A stretch of DNA of 64,000 nucleotides from Candidatus Thiodiazotropha sp. (ex Epidulcina cf. delphinae) (GCA_025656455.1 JAHXHS010000010.1:1-64000), one strand, 5' to 3'. Positions 25,321-35,389 are shown, counted from the first letter of the stretch. A program made the numbers and translations. The notes: generated by a model from the sequence alone, not told the origin.

Positions 25321-25689
25321 TCACCCCTTTTCTGACGCCTGACGATCGAATGCCGCCTTTAACACCCTTACCTGTGATGTAAGTGCTTCGACCTGTTCCT
25401 GAAGCGTATCGATCCGGCCATCCGCCATTGCTTTGCTATCCGCTGCCGAGCCTTTCTTGAAACCCCAGCCACGATCCTCCCGGTACAAGGTCGACCATAT
25501 CCAGAGAAAAGGCCAGATTGTGTGCAAGGTAAACAGGCTGATCCACCCCGCGACATGAATAGCATCCTGGTGTGGGTGGTTGCGGTGCTTCGCTATTTCA
25601 TAGGGAATGTCATGGATAACGATAATGGCGTAGAAAAAGAAGACCACCACGAAAAGCACAAGAAATAACGCAAAATAGTCAAGAAACAT
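25321..25689 (-). CDS. DUF3302 inner-membrane protein (YibI-like)
   Basis: 122 residues: two membrane segments (about 5-25 and 45-66, around GWISLFTLHTIWPFLWIWST), the family core HDIPYEIAKHRNHPHQDAIH between them, and a C-terminal coiled coil (about 90-118, DTLQEQVEALTSQVRVLKAA). It abuts the HlyD-like gene with no gap, and its start overlaps the upstream 85-aa gene by 11 bp. Probably an accessory membrane subunit for the HlyD-like protein; its function is not established. Confidence 0.82.
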   Translation of the reverse strand: MFLDYFALFLVLFVVVFFFYAIIVIHDIPYEIAKHRNHPHQDAIHVAGWISLFTLHTIWPFLWIWSTLYREDRGWGFKKGSAADSKAMADGRIDTLQEQVEALTSQVRVLKAAFDRQASEKG

Positions 25690-25936
25690 TCAGGGTCGCC
25701 CCTTTGATGATCCCTTCCGGCAATTTCCCAGGCACAGGCGAGAATTCCAACCGCTTGACTGAACTCAGGGGAATGATGTGAAGACGACCGTCCGCCTCGA
25801 TGACGATACGATCGGTGGTCATTGCCGCGTGCAGTTTGTTCATTTGATCGTATTGATCAGTAGCCTGCCTGGCGAATGTGAAGGTCTCGCTCTTGCCGTC
25901 TAAGTAGTGAACGGTTAGAAATCGATTGGCTTCCAT
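25679..25936 (-). CDS. Small hypothetical protein (85 aa)
   Basis: MEANRFLTVHYLDGKSETFT is the start of a soluble, beta-rich small protein (FTFARQATDQYDQMNKLHAA, RIVIEADGRLHIIPLSSVKR). Its end overlaps the DUF3302 gene by 11 bp, which argues that it is translated and belongs to the yibI-yibH-like operon. No catalytic motif, signal peptide or membrane helix. The ribosome-binding site is weak. Confidence 0.7.
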   Translation of the reverse strand: MEANRFLTVHYLDGKSETFTFARQATDQYDQMNKLHAAMTTDRIVIEADGRLHIIPLSSVKRLEFSPVPGKLPEGIIKGATLNVS

Positions 25937-25954
25937 CGGACGCTCGCTTTGGTT

Positions 25955-25990
25955 GTTATTAACCCGGCAACTAAATATGTCGAGTTCAGG
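25955..25990. repeat. Half copy of the ATTAACCCGG palindrome (E3)
   Basis: attaacccggcaactaaata followed by tgtcgagttcag matches the left arm of E1 (3114) with three or four differences. No matching right arm follows; the sequence continues into gggcttatacatttcccaca and then unrelated DNA, so it is a truncated copy. Confidence 0.7.
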
Positions 25991-26242
25991 GCTTATACAT
26001 TTCCCACATCTTTTTTACCGCGAAGGCCGACCCGCTTACCGCCCCGATGCGCACCTGCCGCAAGCGGCGGCATGAAATGTGGGTCAGGTTATTTTGATCT
26101 GGTTTATCTATGTAGTCTAGGAAAAAAACAGAACCCTTTTTCCCTATAATTCACAAGTATTGATGCGTTCATCGGCCCATGACCTTTACCGACCAGGACC
26201 TGATCAACGATTCTCGGATGTTTGGATTGTCTGCGTTGCACT

Positions 26243-26294
26243 ATTAACCCAGCACCCTAATAGGCCATGTTCAGCCGTCGTGTGCCGGGTTAAT
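26243..26294. repeat. 52-bp degenerate ATTAACCC/GGGTTAAT palindrome (E4)
   Basis: The ends attaacccagca and tgccgggttaat are recognisable E-family termini, and the interior contains ccatgttcagccg. The body is almost wholly deleted. It lies in the 542-bp gene-free stretch 25937-26478, which otherwise contains E3, an inverted repeat (26342-26400) and no gene that I can see. Confidence 0.6.
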
Positions 26295-26341
26295 AAATCA
26301 AGAGTGTCCCGGCCCACGGCGCTACGATAAACGGATGTGGC

Positions 26342-26400
26342 GGTGCGGCAGGGCCGCACCCTACGGGCTGAGTCGCTGTAGGGTGCGGCCCTGCCGCACC
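26342..26400. repeat. Inverted repeat with perfect 23-bp GC-rich arms
   Basis: ggtgcggcagggccgcaccc followed by tac, and its exact inverse at 26378-26400, enclose a 13-nt loop. Each arm is itself partly self-complementary (ggtgcggc/gccgcacc). It lies 79 bp beyond the stop of the lytic transglycosylase on the minus strand and could terminate it, but there is no T-run directly after the stem. Confidence 0.7.
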
Positions 26401-26478
26401 TTTACCTTTATCCCACCGATCCCGCCCTGAGGCGAGTACCCCACTCGATCAAGGGAAGCGTCAGGCAGACTCAACCGC

Positions 26479-27126
26479 TCAGTTCAGCATCGCCAACCGA
26501 TTGCGCTCAAACTCGTTCAGGACCTTCTTGACGTAGTTCTGAGTCTCAGGAAAGGGGGGAATCTTGTTCCCGTATTTGAACACCGCGTTTTCACCGGCAT
26601 TGTAGGCCGCCAGGGCGAGTTTGATATCGAACTCGAACAGCTTCAGCAGATCTTTCAGATATCGAGCCCCACCCTGCAGGTTTTGCCGCGGGTCATAGGA
26701 GTCACTGACCCCATAGCGGTCCGCGGTGGCGGGCATCAGTTGCATCAACCCTCGGGCGCCTTTTTTCGAGACGGCCCTGGGATCGTAGGCTGACTCGACC
26801 CGCACCACGGCATGCAGCAATCCGGGATGAAGGCGGAGCTGCTTGGCGACACGCTCTATCAGTGGCGTGACCTTGGCCCTGTTTTCCTGCATCCGCGCCA
26901 TGCTCCAGCCAGTATTGCGGGATCGCTTTTTGCCGCTGCGCCAGAGCAGGCGATAATTGCCCCTCATGGGTTTATCGGTGAAATGGATGCTGCCGTCAGA
27001 GCCCCGATATTTAAAGATTTCCGCCTCTGCCGGCAACGCCAGACAAAGGCATACTCCCAGCAGGAGCAACCTCCCTATTCTGCGTCTCACTCTCTCTGAT
27101 CCCGGCATCATTCGAAGCTGCTCCAT
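26479..27126 (-). CDS. Lytic transglycosylase (DUF4124 + SLT domain)
   Basis: 215 residues with a Sec signal peptide (RRRIGRLLLLGVCLCLALPA, cleaved near AEA|EIF). Residues about 34-60 form a DUF4124 segment (EIFKYRGSDGSIHFTDKPM). The SLT lysozyme-like domain covers about 95-205 with catalytic Glu in VVRVESAYDPRAVSKKGARG, then LMQLMPATADRYGV and LALAAYNAGENAV. It cleaves peptidoglycan with formation of 1,6-anhydromuramyl ends in the periplasm. Starts at 27126 or at MMPG (27111) are both possible. Downstream of ychJ on the same strand, 87-bp gap. Confidence 0.92.
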   Translation of the reverse strand: MEQLRMMPGSERVRRRIGRLLLLGVCLCLALPAEAEIFKYRGSDGSIHFTDKPMRGNYRLLWRSGKKRSRNTGWSMARMQENRAKVTPLIERVAKQLRLHPGLLHAVVRVESAYDPRAVSKKGARGLMQLMPATADRYGVSDSYDPRQNLQGGARYLKDLLKLFEFDIKLALAAYNAGENAVFKYGNKIPPFPETQNYVKKVLNEFERNRLAMLN

Positions 27127-27213
27127 AGGCTCTCGGCTATGGACCTTGTCGGCGAAACCGCGCGAAACTTGAAATCATCAGGCCCATCGGCATGCCGATC
27201 CGAATCCCCTTCA

Positions 27214-27702
27214 TCATCCACCACAACACTTCTTGTATTTCCTGCCGCTCCCGCAGGAACAGGGATCGTTTCTTCCGACTTTCGGTTGTTTTCGTTTCTC
27301 GGTCTTTGGCGCCACCAACCGGCCGTCGACAAAGAACCAACGCCCATCCTGTTTCACGAAACGGCTGATTTCATGATGCGGCCGGGTCACCCCCTGCTCC
27401 TTGTAGGTGGCGATGAATTCCACGCTTCCCTCTTCGTCCTCGGTGGATCCACCTTCCATGCTGACCACTTGCAGGCCCAGCCATTGGGCATTCTCGGACC
27501 AGCGCCTGGTCGCCTCGATATCGTGGTCATGACGATGCTCCGGATGCAGGGACTCATGGAGGAACTCTGCCCTGTTGACCGCAAAGGCCGTATAGCGGGC
27601 GCGCATCAACGCCTCCGCCGTCTCCGCTTGGGCCGCACCGTCCAGTATTGGCCCGCAACAGCTCTCGTATGCGTCTCCAGACCCGCAATAACACATCACC
27701 AT
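27214..27702 (-). CDS. YchJ family (UPF0225) SEC-C metal-binding protein
   Basis: 162 residues. Two SEC-C zinc-binding motifs, one at each end: [14 protein letters not shown] (about 4-17) and [18 protein letters not shown] (145-162). Between them is the YchJ middle domain (NTF2-like), seen as [20 protein letters not shown] and [18 protein letters not shown]. Both Cys sets are complete. The exact function of the family is not settled. Cytosolic, close to the usual length. Confidence 0.9.
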   Translation of the reverse strand: MVMCYCGSGDAYESCCGPILDGAAQAETAEALMRARYTAFAVNRAEFLHESLHPEHRHDHDIEATRRWSENAQWLGLQVVSMEGGSTEDEEGSVEFIATYKEQGVTRPHHEISRFVKQDGRWFFVDGRLVAPKTEKRKQPKVGRNDPCSCGSGRKYKKCCGG

Positions 27703-27870
27703 CTTTTTTCTCCCTAATTAATCACTTGCCAACCACCGACAGAACCGTCAATCAGCCACCGATTCACCCTCTTTCTGTTACTCACTCGGTCAAGAATAGA
27801 TTCGTAATATCATGCTGGAACAATAACATAGAGCACCACTCACACCAACACAGCGGCTGTTTGACAGGAC

Positions 27871-30800
27871 TCATAAACCCATCTGCCGACAACGCTTTTC
27901 CAGGCGTTTGATAGAGACCGGATAGGCCGTTCCCAACTCCTGGGCAAACAGTGATATCCGCAACTCCTCAAGCGCCCAGCGTATCTCCTCTATGCGTTCG
28001 TCGAAGCGGCCCTGTTGCCTGCATTGGCTATCCCACTGTTGCCATTTTTGCTGTAATTCACCCATTTCACGCATCCGTTGCTGATCCCTGGCGGCGGCAT
28101 GGCTCAGCTTTTCGACTCGTTTCAGCAAGCCTTGCAAGTATCGCGGATACGCTGCCAGCCGATCCTCGGGCACCTGCTGGAGAAACCCCTGGTAAACCAG
28201 ACAATCCAACTGATTTTGCATATCCGTCACTGAACTCATCCAATTTACCTGAGTGACGGAAGCGATGGCTTTCCTCACCCGATGATAGTAATCCAGTATC
28301 TCCAGCAACTGTTCACAAACCTTGTTTGCCTGCTGCAACAGCCCTCCCCGCCGGCTTCCAATCCGCTCTTCGAAACATGACGCCTCCCGGATCTCCGGTT
28401 GATGATTGAGAAAGGTCTGATCGAGAATCAGGCTGACCAGCTCTTCCTCGATATCGTGATGCCGTTGATGACTCAAACCTTGCGGCGCCGCAGGGACCTT
28501 GGCGTAAAGCAGACGCATCCGCTCAAGCTGGAGTAAGTGCTTGCGCAGATAGCGTATCTCTCTGGGCATCTTAAGCATCAGCAACCGCCGCACACCCCCC
28601 TTATGCACGACTTTGGCGTTGCTTTCCGCGTCGAGCAACCGAATCGCCACACTCTCCCCCTCGTCCACCAGGGCGGGGAAACCTCGCAATAGGATACCCC
28701 CCTGATTGATGCTCAGACGCTGCGGCAAAGGGGGGAAATCCCAATCCTTGATCCCTGTACGCTCAAGCTCTGGCGAGGTGAGATGGCGGTGCTCCGCTTC
28801 TGCCTGTTTGGCATGCCGGCGTTTCATGCCCTGTAGATCGTGGCCCTCTTCCAGGCTTGCGCCCGTTTGATCGACCACGCGCAAACGCATACGCAGATGA
28901 TTGGGGATTTCACTCTCCACCCAGGCATCCTCGGGAATATGCACACCACTGAGTTGTTTCAGCCGCTCGCCCAATACCTGCGCCAAAGGGCGGTCGCCAG
29001 GTTGCAGACCCGCCAGACAGGCGTCGGCGTAATCCGGTACCGGAACAAACGAACGGCGTAGCGATTTCGGCAATCCTCTGATCAGGGAGATCACCCGCTC
29101 CCTTAGCAGTCCCGGCACCAGCCATTGCAGGCGGGCTTCAGTAATCTGATTCAGCACATCCTGAGGTACAACCAAGGTTACCCCATCCTCGGCATTTCCC
29201 GGTTCGAATCGATACGCCAACGGCAGTAGCATGCCGTTGATATCGAGGCTATCCGGGAACTGCCGGCTGGAGACCCGCAACGACGCTTCCCGCATCAGAT
29301 CGGCTTCACCCATATAGAGCTGTTTCGGATGCTCCTTGGCTTGTCCACGCAACCATTTTTCAAACCCGGGCGTTGTCGATATCCCCTCTGGTATCCGCTG
29401 ATCGTAAAAACTGTGGATTCGCGCTTCGTCCACCAGAATGTCCCGGCGTCGGGATTTTGCTTCCAGATCCCGAATGCCGTCGATCAGTTGCTGATTATGA
29501 CGCCAAAACGGCGCACGGGTGTGAAAGTCGCCATCCACAAGGGCGGAACGAATAAATATTTCTCGGGAAACGACCGGGTCGATGGGGGAGAAATTGATCT
29601 TACGCCTGGGGATCAGGGTAATGCCGAACAGGATGACTTTTTCATACCCGGCCACTTGGCCACGCTTCTTTTCCCAATGTGGCTCGGAGTAGTTGCGTGT
29701 AAGCAAATGTCCGGCCACCTTTTCAACCCACTCCGGCTGTACGGCTGCCACGGTTCTCGCATACAGTTTACTTGTCTCGACCAGTTCCGCCGCCATCACC
29801 CACTTCGGCTGCTTCTTGAACAGCCCGGAACCGGGAAAGATAAAAAAACGGCTATTGCGCGCTCCCAGATAGTCTTGGGTTTTACGCTTCAGTCCGATGT
29901 GACTCAACAGACCGCTCAACAGCGCCCGGTGGATCGCTTCGTAACCGGCCTCTGCCTGGTTCTCTCGAAAGCCCATTTCATGTAAATGGCCTCGCAACTG
30001 CTGATGAATATCGTGCCACTCTTGCACCCGGTTCCAGGAGAGAAACTGCTGCTTACACCATCTATGGAACTTATGCTTCGACAAATGCCGACGCTGCTGC
30101 TCCACCTCGGTCCACAGCGAGAGATAGCCGAGAAAGTCTGACTGTTCATGACGGTGCCGGGCATGTGTCTCATCCGCCTGCTGCTGCTTCTCAAGGGGAC
30201 GGTCTCGTGGATCCTGCACACTGAGCGCCGCCGCGATCACCATCACTTCCTTCAAACAGTGGGCGTGGGCGGACGCAAACAGCATGCGGCCGATGCGAGG
30301 GTCAACGGGAAGACGGGCAAGTTGCCGGCCCAAACGGGTCACCCGCTTATCCCCCGCGACCGCGCCTATCTCCTCCAGCACCCGGTAACCGTCCTTGATG
30401 AGGCGCGGATCCGGCGGATCGATAAAGGGAAAATGACTGATTTCACCGAGCCCGAGCAGTTTCATCTGCAGGATCACCGACGCTAGGTTGGTGCGTTGAA
30501 TTTCCGCTTCGGTAAACGGGCGCCGGGCCTCGAAATCCTCTTCCGCATAGAGGCGTATGCAGACCCCGGATGAGATGCGCCCACAGCGTCCTTTTCGTTG
30601 ATCGGCCGAGGCCTGGGAAATGCGCTCAACGGGTAGACGCTGTACCTTGCTGCGATGGCTATAGCGACTGATGCGGGCGAATCCGCTATCGATGACATAG
30701 CGAATACCCGGCACGGTCAGCGATGTTTCGGCCACATTGGTGGCCAAAACGATACGCCTGCAGGTATGCGGTTTGAATACCTTGTTCTGCTCGGCCACGC

Positions 30801-31782
30801 TGAGTCGTGCATACAGCGGCACCACTTCAGTGGCCGGGAGCCTGTGTTTACGCAGCGTCTCCGCGGTCTCGCGGATCTCCCGCTCTCCACTCAGAAAGAC
30901 CAGCATGTCGCCCCGGTCCATGAGAGAGAGTTCATCCACCGCGTCCACGATGGCTTGCTGCAGAGGATCGTCACGCTCGTTCTCTCCCCCCTCTTCAGGG
31001 GGCCGATAGCGCATCTCCACCGGATAGGTTCGTCCTGAGACTTCAATGATCGGGGCATCGCTGAAATGTTCTGAAAAACGTTGCGGATCGATGGTGGCGG
31101 AGGTAATGATCAGTTTCAGATCAGGACGCTTCGGCAACAGTTGCTTGAGATAACCCAGGATGAAATCGATATTCAGACTTCGCTCATGGGCCTCATCGAT
31201 AATCAGGGTGTCATACTGGTTCAGATAGGGGTCCTGCTGAACCTCCGCAAGGAGAATACCGTCGGTCATCAGCTTAATGTGTGTATAGGGTCCTACACGA
31301 TCACTGAAGCGCACCTTGTAACCGACGGCCTGGCCTGTTCTCGAACCCAACTCACTCGCCACCCGAGCCGCCAGGGATCGGGCGGCGACACGCCGTGGCT
31401 GGGTATGCCCGATATACCCCGATATGCCAAGGCCCAGGCTAAGGCATATTTTGGGCAACTGGGTCGATTTTCCAGAGCCTGTTTCACCACACAGGATAAC
31501 CACCTGATGCGCCAGAATCAGTCGTTGAATTTCATCCAAACGCGAGCTGATGGGTAACTCATCGGGAAAAGAGACCGATGGCATCTGCTCGCTGCGTTGC
31601 TCCAGTCTCGTTTGAGACGCCTTTATTGTCTGGTGGAGTTTCAGCAACCCATGGGAAAACGCTTCCCCGCTGTTTGCCCGTTTTCGCAAACCTCGTAGTC
31701 GTTGGGAAATACGATGCCGGTCCTCCAGCATGCAATGCTTGATCTCTTGGGGATCGGGAAAATCGTCGGTCTCAACGCTCAC
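27871..31782 (-). CDS. hrpA: ATP-dependent RNA helicase HrpA (DEAH box)
   Basis: 1303 residues, full length for HrpA. Walker A GETGSGKST at 99-107, DEAH box in TLIIDEAHERSLNIDFILGY, SAT motif (IITSATIDPQRFSEHF), motif VI QASADQRKGRCGRISSGVC, then HA2/OB-fold domains and the long HrpA-specific C-terminal DUF3418 region (from about 690 to 1290). HrpA acts on RNA and is linked in E. coli to fimbrial mRNA processing and rescue of stalled or collided ribosomes. Monocistronic. Confidence 0.95.
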   Translation of the reverse strand: MSVETDDFPDPQEIKHCMLEDRHRISQRLRGLRKRANSGEAFSHGLLKLHQTIKASQTRLEQRSEQMPSVSFPDELPISSRLDEIQRLILAHQVVILCGETGSGKSTQLPKICLSLGLGISGYIGHTQPRRVAARSLAARVASELGSRTGQAVGYKVRFSDRVGPYTHIKLMTDGILLAEVQQDPYLNQYDTLIIDEAHERSLNIDFILGYLKQLLPKRPDLKLIITSATIDPQRFSEHFSDAPIIEVSGRTYPVEMRYRPPEEGGENERDDPLQQAIVDAVDELSLMDRGDMLVFLSGEREIRETAETLRKHRLPATEVVPLYARLSVAEQNKVFKPHTCRRIVLATNVAETSLTVPGIRYVIDSGFARISRYSHRSKVQRLPVERISQASADQRKGRCGRISSGVCIRLYAEEDFEARRPFTEAEIQRTNLASVILQMKLLGLGEISHFPFIDPPDPRLIKDGYRVLEEIGAVAGDKRVTRLGRQLARLPVDPRIGRMLFASAHAHCLKEVMVIAAALSVQDPRDRPLEKQQQADETHARHRHEQSDFLGYLSLWTEVEQQRRHLSKHKFHRWCKQQFLSWNRVQEWHDIHQQLRGHLHEMGFRENQAEAGYEAIHRALLSGLLSHIGLKRKTQDYLGARNSRFFIFPGSGLFKKQPKWVMAAELVETSKLYARTVAAVQPEWVEKVAGHLLTRNYSEPHWEKKRGQVAGYEKVILFGITLIPRRKINFSPIDPVVSREIFIRSALVDGDFHTRAPFWRHNQQLIDGIRDLEAKSRRRDILVDEARIHSFYDQRIPEGISTTPGFEKWLRGQAKEHPKQLYMGEADLMREASLRVSSRQFPDSLDINGMLLPLAYRFEPGNAEDGVTLVVPQDVLNQITEARLQWLVPGLLRERVISLIRGLPKSLRRSFVPVPDYADACLAGLQPGDRPLAQVLGERLKQLSGVHIPEDAWVESEIPNHLRMRLRVVDQTGASLEEGHDLQGMKRRHAKQAEAEHRHLTSPELERTGIKDWDFPPLPQRLSINQGGILLRGFPALVDEGESVAIRLLDAESNAKVVHKGGVRRLLMLKMPREIRYLRKHLLQLERMRLLYAKVPAAPQGLSHQRHHDIEEELVSLILDQTFLNHQPEIREASCFEERIGSRRGGLLQQANKVCEQLLEILDYYHRVRKAIASVTQVNWMSSVTDMQNQLDCLVYQGFLQQVPEDRLAAYPRYLQGLLKRVEKLSHAAARDQQRMREMGELQQKWQQWDSQCRQQGRFDERIEEIRWALEELRISLFAQELGTAYPVSIKRLEKRCRQMGL

Positions 31783-31878
31783 GGTTATCTTTGGGCTGGC
31801 TATCGGCAGTGAGGGATCGGTCAGGCCAATTCAACACAGGTTCAGTTTGGATAGTGTCCGTTCATAAACAGCACCTTA

Positions 31879-31978
31879 TAACGCAAAGATCGCCATGAAA
31901 CGCAAAGGACGCGAAGAATTTAGAGATGTCAATCTATTAGCTTTGCGCTCATTGCGTTTCTCTGCGTGCTTTGCGTTA
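31879..31978. repeat. Imperfect inverted repeat of the CGCAAAG type
   Basis: taacgcaaagatcgccatga... (31879-31916) is inverted at 31941-31978 as ...tgcgtgctttgcgtta. Short cgcaaag-type fragments occur elsewhere in the window, for instance around 1288. Part of the 413-bp gene-free spacer 31783-32195 between hrpA and pntB, which also holds the hairpin at 32088 and a ccgcgaattagcgcaaa fragment also seen near 4060 and 58120. Confidence 0.65.
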
Positions 31979-32087
31979 TTTTTTCAGCGTTTCCAGACAA
32001 GTGCTAAATAGTCTTCCCGGCATAGAAAAATTCTTCCACGGGGTATACAAGTGTAATCAGTCCGCGAATTAGCGCAAATATATTTAC

Positions 32088-32124
32088 CTCTTGTCCCCTC
32101 TCCTTGGGGGAGAGGGGACAAGAG
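32088..32124. repeat. 16-bp perfect hairpin downstream of pntB
   Basis: ctcttgtcccctctcc (32088-32103) and its exact inverse (32109-32124) form a stem with loop ttggg. Located 72 bp past the pntB stop. It may act as terminator for the pnt operon, although no T-run follows the stem. Confidence 0.65.
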
Positions 32125-32195
32125 AGGTGGATCTATTTGATTGCGCGGGGTTAATACCTGAACCCAACGGATTCAGGTAATAGTAAGATCGTCGC

Positions 32196-33596
32196 TTAGT
32201 GACCGCCGCCCTTGAGTGAAGTGACCATACCCTCGATGGTGTCCTTGGCATCGCCGAAAATCAATGACGTGTTGTCCTGATAGAAGAGCAGGTTGTCCAC
32301 ACCGGAGTAACCGGGATTCATCGACCGTTTGAGGAAATAGACCTGACGGGATTTGGCGGCATCCAGAATCGGCATGCCGTATATCGGGCTGGAGGAATCC
32401 GACTTGGCCGCCGGGTTGACCACATCATTGGCGCCCACCACCAAGGTCACGTCGGCGGTGGGAAATTCCGGATTGATCTCATCCATCTCCATGACATGAT
32501 CATAGGGAATATCCGCTTCGGCGAGCAGGACGTTCATATGGCCGGGCATTCGCCCCGCCACCGGGTGAATAGCGAATTTCACCGCCACATCTCTCGCTTC
32601 CAACAGCTCCATCATCTCCTTCAAGGCGTGTTGGGCCTGGGCCACCGCCATGCCGTAACCGGGGACGATGATCACTTTGTTGGCATCCTCCATCCAGTAG
32701 ATGGCGTCTTCCACCGAGGCGGACTTAACCCCCTTCTGGGCGGCTTGACTGACGGCGCTGGTTTCGCCACCACTATCGCTGCCGAAGCCGCCGAATACGA
32801 CGTTGATGATCGAGCGGTTCATCGCCCGACACATGATAAATGACAAGATCGCGCCAGAAAAACCGACCAAAGCGCCAACGATGATCAGCAACAGATTGCC
32901 TAGGGTGAACCCGGTGGCGGCCGCCGCCCATCCTGAATAGCTGTTGAGCATGGAGATGATCACCGGCATATCGGCGCCGCCGATCGGAATGATCAGGGTG
33001 AAGCCCAGGATAAACGCCAACAACGTCATCAGCACCAGGGAAATCATGCTCTCGGTCATACCGAAATGAATACCGAGCACAACCGTGGCAATCCCCATTC
33101 CGGCATTCAAGGCATGTTGTCCCTTGAACTTGACGGGCGCCCCGCTGACCAGCCCCTGCAACTTGGCAAAGGCCACCACGGATCCGGAAAAGGTGATCGC
33201 ACCGATGATGATACCGACGGACAACTCACCCATCATAACCGGGTTGAGCGTACCCGCGGCAGCATGGTTGAGATAGGTACCGATGGCCACCAGCACCGCT
33301 GCCATACCCACGAAGCTGTGCAGCGCCGCCACCAACTGTGGCATGGCGGTCATTTGCACCCGGGCCGCGAGGACCGTGCCTATCAGCGCACCGGGGATGA
33401 CACCGGCCACGATAAAGCCATATGACTGTACTTCGCTGCCCAAAAGCGTAGCAACAATGGCAATCCCCATACCGGTCATAGCGAGGTAATTTCCACGGCG
33501 CGCCGAGGCGGGATGAGTCAGCCCTTTAAGGGCCAGAATAAACAGGATCGCAGAGATGAGGTATGCAATCGCTTGGGTGTTTGCTGAAATCTCCAT
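32196..33596 (-). CDS. pntB: NAD(P) transhydrogenase subunit beta
   Basis: 466 residues. The N-terminal half has about nine membrane helices (GNYLAMTGMGIAIVATLLGS onward). The C-terminal domain (about 285-466) is the NADP(H)-binding dIII, with VIIVPGYGMAVAQAQHALKE, FAIHPVAGRMPGHMNVLLAE and VVGANDVVNPAAKSDSSSP. With PntA1/PntA2 it couples proton flow across the inner membrane to hydride transfer from NADH to NADP+, supplying NADPH for carbon fixation and biosynthesis. Starts 11 bp after pntA2. Confidence 0.96.
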   Translation of the reverse strand: MEISANTQAIAYLISAILFILALKGLTHPASARRGNYLAMTGMGIAIVATLLGSEVQSYGFIVAGVIPGALIGTVLAARVQMTAMPQLVAALHSFVGMAAVLVAIGTYLNHAAAGTLNPVMMGELSVGIIIGAITFSGSVVAFAKLQGLVSGAPVKFKGQHALNAGMGIATVVLGIHFGMTESMISLVLMTLLAFILGFTLIIPIGGADMPVIISMLNSYSGWAAAATGFTLGNLLLIIVGALVGFSGAILSFIMCRAMNRSIINVVFGGFGSDSGGETSAVSQAAQKGVKSASVEDAIYWMEDANKVIIVPGYGMAVAQAQHALKEMMELLEARDVAVKFAIHPVAGRMPGHMNVLLAEADIPYDHVMEMDEINPEFPTADVTLVVGANDVVNPAAKSDSSSPIYGMPILDAAKSRQVYFLKRSMNPGYSGVDNLLFYQDNTSLIFGDAKDTIEGMVTSLKGGGH

Positions 33597-33607
33597 CGGT
33601 CAGGCTC

Positions 33608-33895
33608 TCACTTATCTTTTTTCTTGAACATGGCCAACATCCGGTTGGTTACCAAAAACCCGCCAAAGACGTTGATCGAGGCCAGCAACACGGCAACAAA
33701 ACCGAAAAGTTCGGCCGCCGTCCCCGCTGACTCGAGACCGGTCACTAACAGGGCGCCGACGATGATGATCCCCGAAATAGCATTGGTAAGGGCCACCAAC
33801 GGGGTATGCAGCGAAGGCGTTACCCCCCAGATAACCCAGTAACCGATAAAACAGGAGAGAACGAAAACATATAATGCAACCAGTGTGTCAGGCAT
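33608..33895 (-). CDS. pntA2: NAD(P) transhydrogenase subunit alpha, part 2 (membrane)
   Basis: 95 residues from the ATG at 33895 ([20 protein letters not shown]). Three or four membrane helices, matching the membrane part that is fused to the dI domain in E. coli PntA but separate in three-gene transhydrogenases. A longer in-frame reading upstream is not convincing, as it adds a hydrophilic stretch lying in the pntA1-pntA2 junction. Located between pntA1 (61-bp gap) and pntB. Confidence 0.93.
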   Translation of the reverse strand: MPDTLVALYVFVLSCFIGYWVIWGVTPSLHTPLVALTNAISGIIIVGALLVTGLESAGTAAELFGFVAVLLASINVFGGFLVTNRMLAMFKKKDK

Positions 33896-33956
33896 AGGAT
33901 CACTCTTTAATAGTTGGTCGTAACGGTGGGCGGTGACATAGCGCTGGGTCGAAGCC

Positions 33957-35054
33957 TCAACTCTCAGCCCTGAGGCGCATTGCCGAAGTGATCTCGTCCT
34001 CTTCAAGATCCTTCAATACCAAGCCAGCATCGGTTTTATCCACCATGATATTCAGCAGATTCATAATGTTCCCGCCATAGAAGGCGCTCGCGTCAGACGG
34101 CACCATGGAGGGGTAGTTGGTGTGCCCGACAAGCGTCACACCATGCTTCACAACCACCTTGTCCGCCTCGGTCAAGGGACAGTTGCCCCCTGTGGCCGCG
34201 GCCAAGTCGATCACCACTGAACCCTCGCGCATATTCTTGATCACCTCTTCCGTGATCAACACCGGGGCGGGACGGCAGGGAATCAAGGCGGTGGTGATGA
34301 TGACATGCGCCTTACTCAACTCATCGGCCAGGGCCTGTTGCTGTCTGGCCTTGGCTTCATCGGAGAGCTCCTTGGCATAGCCGCCCTCTCCCGAACCACT
34401 CTCACCGATATCCAGCTCAATCGCCTTCGCGCCCAAGGATTCTATCTGTTCCTTGGTTTCCGGACGGACATCATAGGCGAGGACATCGGCCCCAAGCCGC
34501 CTGGCGGTGGCGATCGCCTGCAGGCCCGCGACACCGGCGCCCAATACGACGAGCCTTGCCGGCTTGGCGGATCCCGCGGAGGTCATCATCAATGGCAGGA
34601 ACCGACCATATTGGACGGCGGCTTCAATGACTGCCCGATACCCCGCGATGTTGCTCTGCGAAGAGAGGGCGTCCATCGCCTGAGCCCTGGAGATTCGAGG
34701 TATCCTCTCCATGGCGAGATAGACGACCTCCTTATCCAGTAGGGTCTTGAGAGAGTCGTCCAATCCGCAGGATTCGATATGGGAGATCAGGATAGAGCCG
34801 CGGGGCAGCTCGGCCACCTCACTCTGCGAGGGTTTACGCACTCTGACCAGGATATCGGCATCCAAGGCCTCGGACGGAGGAACAATGGTGGCGCCGGCCT
34901 CGCGATACAGATCATCGGAAAAGCGGGCGTTGTCGCCGGCGCCGGTCGAGACCTTGATCTCAAAGCCCTTGCCGCACAATTTTTTTACGATATCCGGTGA
35001 AAGGGCAACTCGATTCTCATCCACCACCGATTCTTTTAACAGGCCTATTTTCAT
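33957..35054 (-). CDS. pntA1: NAD(P) transhydrogenase subunit alpha, part 1 (NAD-binding)
   Basis: 365 residues, soluble dI domain. Starts [20 protein letters not shown], like alanine dehydrogenase/PntA. The NAD-binding Rossmann motif is [20 protein letters not shown], followed by [40 protein letters not shown] and [19 protein letters not shown] are typical dI signatures. It ends where the membrane part begins in fused PntA. First gene of the pntA1-pntA2-pntB operon. Confidence 0.95.
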   Translation of the reverse strand: MKIGLLKESVVDENRVALSPDIVKKLCGKGFEIKVSTGAGDNARFSDDLYREAGATIVPPSEALDADILVRVRKPSQSEVAELPRGSILISHIESCGLDDSLKTLLDKEVVYLAMERIPRISRAQAMDALSSQSNIAGYRAVIEAAVQYGRFLPLMMTSAGSAKPARLVVLGAGVAGLQAIATARRLGADVLAYDVRPETKEQIESLGAKAIELDIGESGSGEGGYAKELSDEAKARQQQALADELSKAHVIITTALIPCRPAPVLITEEVIKNMREGSVVIDLAAATGGNCPLTEADKVVVKHGVTLVGHTNYPSMVPSDASAFYGGNIMNLLNIMVDKTDAGLVLKDLEEDEITSAMRLRAES

Positions 35055-35389
35055 GTTTTCTTTTGCTCAGCCAAGATTGAGTCGTATTTGCGTTTTGAAG
35101 GTAGGCCATTATCCAGTCTAAAACGGTGATTCACAAGATCAGCCGGTACGGGTTCAGACAAGTATGGCTCTGACGATAAATGATTTGAACAAACCGGTGG
35201 AGACAAAAAAAAGCAACTTATAATCAGCTAGTTATGGTTGACGAATTATATCCGGCATGGCAGGGAAATGAGTAAAAACCAGCATGGAAGTAGGGAAAAA
35301 GATCCATAATGAATGTCTAATTTTGGGAATATTTTCACATTTTTTACATAAAAAGGGGAAGCCAATCCCCACAAGGACTCGTCAATTTC
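35055..35389. other. 335-bp intergenic region, no gene seen
   Basis: AT-rich. Contains the presumed pnt promoter on the minus strand near its left end and, at 35346-35370, the terminator of the tyrosine-kinase gene. A stretch at 35284-35493 is open on the plus strand but overlaps the kinase antisense and has no coding character. Confidence 0.5.
35346..35370 (-). terminator. Rho-independent terminator of the prs/eps operon
   Basis: On the minus strand ggggattggcttcccc forms a short stem (GGGGA/TCCCC) followed directly by a run of T. It lies 20 bp after the stop codon of the tyrosine-kinase gene, the last gene of the cluster. Confidence 0.7.
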
